From positions 32,096,001 through 32,160,000 of the forward strand of contig JANJXV010000013.1 of the NCBI GenBank assembly GCA_024803745.1: DNA of 64,000 nt. The letters run 5' to 3'. Both the position numbers and the translations under genes were made by a program. The notes under the pieces were generated by a model. It worked only from the letters and a program-made list of their open reading frames with translations. It was not told where the DNA came from and did no database searches. Shown in pieces: positions 57,346 to 64,000 of the stretch (positions are counted from its first letter, which is position 1; each line of letters begins with the position of its first letter). This DNA comes from Megascapheus bottae (lineage: Eukaryota; Chordata; Mammalia; Rodentia; Geomyidae).

Positions 57346-58955
57346 ACTACCAGGTTCCACCACTACCCAAACCAACCAACCAACCATCAGTTTCCATGCA
57401 ATATTTATTAAGGAAGACAGAGGATAAAGAAGCTTTCTTATTCAGTTGCAGAAGGAACCATCCTGCCTTTAAACTAGGAAGGACTGGGAGGTCAGGAAGT
57501 GTGTGAGTTTACTCAGAGACTTGTTAGAAGCTGAAGGCAACTGGGGGCCATGTGACTGAAAACTGCTTTACCATGCTGGTGCCAGCCTTACCACCCAAGA
57601 GATATTGCCTCCAAAGATGGCCATGAGAAAATAACTTAGGCCACCCCGTGAGATCTTTTGTTCATCGACAATAGCAACCTTTTCTTCAGCTAGAGTATTA
57701 TCTGGTACTTAATGGCTCCGGGTATTACTTCTGACTTGAATTAAGGATTTCCGACACGGTGTAGAATTTCAGTTCATTTTCACAGTGGTGGTGTTCTTCA
57801 TGGAAGTGTAGAATTGAATTCATTTAGGAAGGTGGATGTCAAAACTTTTCAAAACCCAGTCAAAGTGAATTTGGGTGGTTGGTGGCAATTAACCAGGCTA
57901 AGAAGAGTTGTAAAACCAGTCTGAGGATGTTTCTTAACCTCCCCCAAGACTCTGGGTGTTGCTAGAAACTGACTTATAGGAGCAGCTTCTTTCCTTTGTT
58001 CTCGGTTTGCATTTGGGGTCTTGGCCAATTTTAGGAACTGGGAAATTCCAAGCCAGTTTAATAAATCTATCATTTGATTTGAGAAACTTCAGAAACTGTT
58101 AGCCTGGAACATGTAAGGAAGTACTCTGTATCCATGAGGCAATTAAAAAACCTCTTGCTACTAACACAATTGTATTTTATACAGTTTTATGTAAAGACTA
58201 ATAACACTCAGAATCTTGACTTCATGTCAGAATCGTGTATTTCCTTCACCGAAGGAAGACTCCCTTGTAACCAGCTGCTGTTTAGTGCTATTACGGTATT
58301 TTGTTCCCATGGAAAATCCCAGCACGGATCACCCGGAATGGATATGTCAGTCCCTTCTGACATGTAAGGCCTGTTCTCAAGCTTGAGAACAATATTTTTT
58401 TTTATCATTAAAGAAGAAAGTAGTTAGGTAAAGAAAAGTCAAAACAGTGGTATAGGTAGTGCAGGGGAATGGAATGATGGAAGAAGGCCAGCTGTGTATT
58501 AGGTTGTATAGGGAGGGCAGGGCTATTGGAGAAGACAGAGAGTGTGCTTTATCTTGGTGCAGCTATGTCATTTTATTCCATTCTGATGCAGTGACAGAAG
58601 AAGATGTAGCCAGGTGCTAGATATCTAATTTGATACTCTACTTCTTTCCCACTTTTCTCTGAATTCCAGACAACATAGACTTAGACTCCCTTGTCTTAGT
58701 TTTTAGTTGGGGCATTAATATTAACAGTACAACAATAGGGGAGGCAGAGTTAATAATACCTAAATATACTCTGCTTCCCTCTCTACCTGAGGACTGAGTG
58801 TTTCAGGAAACACTCCTGTCAGTTGCTTTCTCCACACTCTTACTTTTCTGTTTATGTTCTGTCCTGAATCTCATGCCTGACTTCTTCAGGTATGAGGTGA
58901 TTCTGGATCATTTGCTTCTGGGCAATGGACCATCTTTTGGAGCTTCCCTAAGGTT
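57346..58955. other. Unique non-coding DNA
   Basis: A small (CCAA)n patch lies at 57365-57384. Otherwise no repeat or gene is recognised apart from the palindrome listed separately. Confidence 0.45.
58372..58391. repeat. Perfect 20-bp palindrome
   Basis: 'tgttctcaagcttgagaaca' equals its own reverse complement. It contains TGTTCT and AGAACA steroid-receptor half-sites in everted orientation and is followed by a T run at 58395-58403. Confidence 0.9.
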
Positions 58956-58959
58956 TTCT

Positions 58960-59157
58960 TTCCTTTTTATATTTTATTTTTATTTATTTATTTTTCAGTC
59001 ATGGTGCTTGAACTCAGGGCCTAAGCGCTGTCCGTGTGCTTTCTTAAGGATAGATCTCTACCAATTTAGCCACAGCACCATGTACTAAGGAGGAATCAAA
59101 CCCGGGTCTGCATGCATGCTAGGTAAGCACTCTATCATTATGCCAAACTCCCAGCCC
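58960..59157 (-). mobile_element. IDL-Geo dimeric SINE, with internal deletion
   Basis: T/A-rich tail complement, right arm and left arm recognised; about 20 bases between the arms are missing near 59078. Flanks 'cctaaggttttc' (about 58946) and 'cccaagggtttc' (about 59159) are a decayed duplication. Confidence 0.88.
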
Positions 59158-60106
59158 TCCCAAGGGTTTCTAACCACAGCAGTAATACTTTAAAAATAAA
59201 TTTAATACCACTGGGACTTCCATGATAGAGGTATGAAACATAACAGAACAAACATTATATCATAAACTAAAAGCATATTACATACAGAAACTCTGTGCCT
59301 TGATATAAACAGGAGGAAACACAGTTTCAGGGGAGGTGTCGGTTCTGAAATGGGTATTAACATATGATATTTGTGAGCCCAACAATCTCAGTTCTCTGTT
59401 GGAAGTACTTAAAACAATGTCATACTATATATAGATGGGATCACTTTAGACCAATGGAGTTTTCAAATAAGAGCACCCCTAGATATATAAATAACAGGGT
59501 CCTCTGATTTTGGAGTTTATTTAGACCATGTTCCACTCACCTGTTATGCTTGGTTCCCAACTTCTCAGATTGTCTAACTTCCTTCATATTCTTCTTGCTA
59601 TTACAGCACATATTTTATTCTTAGCCTTGTGCTCACGTAAGGACAATTTAGACTGATGCCTTTACTTTGACCTTGGCACCTCCCCAGGACACAATAATAG
59701 CTATTAATAGTTAACATGTGTATTTTTCTTGCTATGGCCAGGAATTTTTGATAAAATGCTTCATATTCATGATCCAATGTAATCCATCCACACTATAACC
59801 TTAAGATGTAGATATTATTACTACTCCCATTTTACAAGGAAGGTACATAAAATGGGAGAGATAGATCTTAAGGTAATTCACGTGTTGCTGAACTCTATGC
59901 TTTACCATTGGGCCCTTTATGGTATTGCTACGATAAATCCTCAGGTTTTATGTATATGAACTTGTGTCAGAAAGGAGCACCCAAAGACTTCTCTGCAATC
60001 ACTGGTCCCAAATATCACCAGGATATGGGGTAGTAGAGGAGAGGGGAAAGTTTGTTGAAGTCTCATTAGTTTTTTTGTTGCTTTGAGTCAGATAAGGATA
60101 TTTGAG
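59158..60106. other. Unique non-coding DNA
   Basis: No recognised feature. Confidence 0.4.
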
Positions 60107-60116
60107 AGGATGTCCC

Positions 60117-60313
60117 TTTTTTTTTTTTTGCCAGTCCTGGGCTTGGGCTTAGGGCCTGAGCACTGTCCCTGGATTTTCTCAAGGCTAGAGCTCTACCACT
60201 TGAGCCACAGCACCACTTCTGGCTTTTTGCTATGTATGTGGTACCAAGGAATCGAATCCGGGTCTTCGTGCATGCTAGGCAAGCACTCTACCACTAGGCC
60301 AAACTCCCAGCCC
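60117..60313 (-). mobile_element. IDL-Geo dimeric SINE
   Basis: Well preserved. Perfect duplication 'aggatgtccc' at 60107-60116 and 60314-60323. Minus-strand A box 'tggcctagtgg' intact and B-box region 'cggattcgattcc'. Confidence 0.95.
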
Positions 60314-60399
60314 AGGATGTCCCATTTTTGAGTAAGTAAGTACTAAGCTATTTAACAACTTTTTTGGACTTCCTTTATTTCTTCTGTCTCTCCTTCCTT

Positions 60400-60518
60400 T
60401 TTTCTTTTAAAGACAGTAACATTATACAGGCTGGATTGGGCTCAAATTCCTGATCCTCTTGCCTCAGTCTTATAAGTGCTTAGATTATAAGCCTCTGCCA
60501 CCATAATCAGCTCCAGAT
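60400..60518 (-). mobile_element. B1-like SINE monomer, antisense
   Basis: 'aggctggattgggctcaaat', 'cctgatcctcttgcctcagt' and 'agcctctgccaccataatca' fit a reversed 7SL-derived unit. Confidence 0.7.
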
Positions 60519-60785
60519 TTTTATTAAGCGTGTAGCTCTTAAGAGCTACATGGTAGAAATGCAGAAAATTATTTAATATTTAGCTCTTACAGGATTTAAA
60601 CCAAGTGGAATAAAAATATGGAAATAGATGAGTAACGTAATTCATGCAGACTTAAAGACCTCTTTAAAAAATCCCACACACATATGTGGTTCTATACAAA
60701 TGAATTGAGAATAGTTATTAATGTAACATATAAGGATAATACTGCTATTTAAAGCAAGGTCTGAAATCAATATTAGTATATGAGC
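60519..60785. other. Unique non-coding DNA
   Basis: No recognised feature. Confidence 0.4.
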
Positions 60786-61205
60786 AGTGGATTCATCAGG
60801 ATTCTCCAGGAAAACAGAATCAATAAGATGTATATATGTCTATGTATAGAGTTGTTTATTTTTAAAAAATTGGCTTCAGTAATTGTGGAGGTTGGCAAGT
60901 ACAATGTCTGTATGTTTGACTGGGATATTAGAGATCAAAGGCCAGTTGATGTTGCAGCTGCAGTCTGAGAGACTTTGCTGTCTTAGTCCCATTTGCTCAA
61001 CGGAGGTCTGCCTTCCATTTACTCAGGTAGCTAATTGATTGGATAAGGCTCACCAACAGTATGAAGGGAAGCCTACTTTATTCAAAGTCCATACATTTTA
61101 ATACTAGTCTCATCTAAAACATCCTCATACAAACATCTGAGAAAATGTATTTGAGTATCACATATATGAACATCATAACCCAATCAAGTTGGTGTAAATT
61201 TTATT
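60786..61205 (+). mobile_element. Old mammal-wide interspersed repeat, family not assigned
   Basis: The order 'tcaggattctccaggaaaac', 'agaatcaataagatgtatat', 'ttgtggaggttggcaagtac', 'gatgttgcagctgcagtctg', 'gattggataaggctcacc', then 'acccaatcaagttggtgtaa' is a pattern I know from many mammalian genomes. I cannot name the family with confidence. Non-coding. Confidence 0.6.
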
Positions 61206-63670
61206 CTTACAAAAAGTACAAAAGGAGCCCCAGAAACTAATACAGTCAGAAGAAACTAGATTCTGAGACTAGATAATGCCTTTTCTCCTCTCAGTGCTGG
61301 CATAGGGCAAATCTGGCTGTAGGTGCTCTAATGAGACCACGACACCAGAAGAAGATTTCTAAGCTAGACATTAAATTCTATTTATTGCTTGTTTACATCC
61401 TCATCATGCACCTTATTAGAGTAAGCCACTATTCTACAGATAGCCAGAAATGATCTCTTATTGACTGGATCCATGCTAGAAAAAATAATTTGTCAATATA
61501 AAAATTGTCATTATAAAGACTTTGTAAGAATTTCTGTATCAAGCACCATATCTCTAATTGCTAACTCATCTGCTTATTCATCCATCTATCTATTAATTTA
61601 CTTAAAACTTTATTAAGTGAGTAGCAAATGCCAAAACTTTCCTAGCTTTTTGAAATATAGCATTGAATACCATGAATGTGGTTTAGTCATTTTGGAACAT
61701 ATTGGATAATAAGCTGTAGCTCTTCAAATAATTATATTTTCAGCAAATGAAAACATATATGGGACAATGAGACAATATAACAACTAAAAATAGCAAGCAT
61801 CAAAGACTGATCAACAAATCTATTTTCTTGTAATCCTGGGCACAAAGATAAGTCTATACTTTTGAGCAGTTGGATATAGCAATATGTTTAAGTTTTGATC
61901 AACAAAGTATTAGTAGAACTAGTATAGGTAACACTTACTAGCCTAGCTAATAAAACTCTCATTCACATTTCTCTATTTCTTTCTATTTATATTTTGAAGA
62001 TGGCAGAATCATATATTAGAAACATAACTGTTCATGATTATAATGAGAATCTTGGTAACTTTTTCCTGCTTAAGATTTTGTCTGTTTTATCTAAGTTGCA
62101 AAATGTATTTAGGGTATTATTGCGTATACTGTTTTATTACAAATATGCTGTATTTAGCAGATTGGAAATGTCATTCCACTGCTTTATAGACCTGAGGCTT
62201 GTGATGCAGTCTGCTGTTAGCTTTATGAAGACTTCCCCCACACAGGAGAAGTCATTTACTCCTCTTATATTCTAGGTTATCTCTTTGTTATTCGGTTATC
62301 TATGTTATTTAATACAGAAGCACACAAAAGAAGGACTATGTAAAGATACAGGGAGGTAATAGCCTTGTACAATTAAGGAAAGTAGTAGAGAATAATACAG
62401 TTCAATCCTACTTTGTATGTCTAGACTGTAGAACTATGAAAAAATTAGATTCTGCTATTTAGGCCACATACAGAAAATACTTATTTTGAGATAATAGTTG
62501 AAGAACACTAGTGGAAACCCTGATATCACCTTAATTCAAAAAATCTTGCAAAAAAAGCAAACATACATCTGGGCTAACTCCTGTAAGGAGAAGGATAAGA
62601 TGCTTTGAAAATATATGGTAATAAGACTTGACCGAATTTAAGAGGAGTCTGAAGGCTTTTCTAAGAAAGAATGTATATTTGAATAAACCTGACCAAATAA
62701 AAAGGAGTTAGCCAGGTCAGGGGAAAGATTTTTAGAAGAATGACAGATATGAGATGTAGTATTCCTTTCCTAATATTAATATTATTGTTGTTATTTACTA
62801 AAAAGGTAATAATTTTTATCTCTTAACTTTTCCACACAGACAATCATCACATTATGCATCTGATGATAATTTCAGGTGTAGCATTATCTCATTTTAATTC
62901 CTTGTCATGAATGAATCATTTTAATCTTGAATTTCATATACTAAAATAATCCTGACTCTCAAAGTAAATCCCAGCTGTCAATTCTAGATAAGAATTAATA
63001 AAAATCAACTTTAATGAATCATAATTGCTTTGCACTTTACTTAGTCATGTACCTCTTCTCTATCTATATTAAATAATGACTTTTATATCCACTATATTTC
63101 TCAGGTTAAACCTGTTATATAATTCTTCTTTTATGCATCGGAAAAAAAGCTGGTTGTTTTTAGCTTTATCCTACCCATCTAAAAGCCCTTACAAATAATA
63201 TAACTATTTTTGAAGGATTCTAATGAGTTACTGCATACTTGCAAAAGTGATTGCCTAAGCCCAATAGGCAACATCCTCCACCAAACTGATTTCCTAACAC
63301 CAAAAAAAGAGAAAACTATGTAAAGACTATATAATGAAACATACTTTTCCCCTTCATTGGAGCACCAGAGAGATTTTCTCCTTCTCCTGCTCCTCTCATA
63401 CTAATTTTGCAACTGAACAGAGACCAAGACAGCATGAATGGTTAAATTCTTCCTACAGAGAACAAACTGAACCCAGATGTGAATTGGGGAAGATGGGCCA
63501 ATTTTATGTTTGGTCTTGGCAGTGCCAACCGGCAAATGTTTGCCAAAGAAGCTGGGTCACAATATAAAGCTCAAACTTATTTCTGATACTTACATTTGGA
63601 GACAACAGTCTCCAAATGGACAAAAGGCTAAATTAGCTCACTGTTTTAATTACTTGTGTGGATGAAATAT
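61206..63670. other. Unique AT-rich non-coding DNA
   Basis: No transposon recognised in about 2.4 kb. 62780-63250 resembles the other candidate conserved blocks in composition ('gatgataatttcaggtgtag', 'aatgaatcataattgctttg'). The 93-codon frame at 61994-62275 has no known domain. Confidence 0.4.

Positions 63671-63671
<1 letters not shown>

Positions 63672-63712
<41 letters not shown>
63672..63712. repeat. (CA)n microsatellite
   Basis: About 20 uninterrupted units. Confidence 0.98.
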
Positions 63713-63716
<4 letters not shown>

Positions 63717-64000
63717 GGTGCATACATACCTAAGAGCTGGACTTGAGGTTGTTGTAAAGCAGTCTAACCAAATAGGATTGAAACAGTGTGAAGACCTTTA
63801 ATTGATGAGCTATTTTGAAGCAGAATAATTTAATGGGTCTTTTGATCTTTCTAATTGCGAAATGTGTGAATAGAAATGTCTCTATAAAGAAAATGGCATG
63901 AAGCATATGTTTGGCATGCTGATATGACGACAATGAGGTAGAATCCTTAGCTCAGACCTAATGGCTTACATTCAGCAATTACTTGGGTCTACTGTAGTTC
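63713..64000. other. Unique non-coding DNA
   Basis: No recognised feature up to the window edge. Confidence 0.4.

Noticed and set aside
56018..60313. Frames with the recurring peptide 'HCPWIFSRLELYHLSHST' type
   Set aside because: They are antisense translations of the IDL-Geo SINE, not exons; the same peptide recurs wherever the SINE does.

Overview
The window reads as a repeat-rich, AT-rich, CpG-poor stretch of mammalian nuclear DNA, intergenic or deep intronic. I find no intact protein-coding gene, no convincing exon of a cellular gene, no structural RNA gene and no CpG island. All open frames are short; those that resemble anything known are pieces of LINE-1 ORF2, and the others look like chance frames or translated simple repeats.

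The best clue to the organism is the SINE content. About twelve copies of a dimeric element occur. Its left arm is a tRNA-Ala/ID-like monomer with clear pol III A and B boxes, and its right arm is an unrelated tRNA-like monomer. This architecture fits the IDL-Geo SINE described from geomyoid rodents (kangaroo rats, pocket mice, pocket gophers). About eleven further copies have a 7SL/B1-like left arm joined to the same right arm (called B1-Geo here, a descriptive name). Older composites of tandem B1-like units plus ID-like units also occur. The source is therefore probably a geomyoid (castorimorph) rodent; I inferred this from motifs, not from a database.

Layout. 1-10 kb: young SINEs, a long alternating purine-pyrimidine tract, a possible old L1 ORF1 remnant, an LTR-like element and unique DNA. 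10-23 kb: a sense L1 3' end carrying a nested SINE, nested SINEs at 15.1-15.6 kb, several L1 3' ends in both orientations and MaLR-type LTR remnants. 23-37 kb: an interval with few young SINEs, holding old multi-unit B1 arrays, a MIR and three stretches that may be conserved non-coding DNA. 37-47 kb: a graveyard of fragmented, inverted and nested L1 copies, with more SINEs and microsatellites. 47-52 kb: a 159-nt pure purine tract and a well-preserved L1 with a textbook 5' inversion and perfect target-site duplication. 52-64 kb: mostly unique DNA with scattered SINEs, one old mammal-wide repeat and a (CA)n tract.

Nothing here works together as a gene system. What the window records is retrotransposition: nested insertions that can be ordered in time, L1 inversions, right-arm sharing between two SINE families, and a striking opposite strand bias of those two families.
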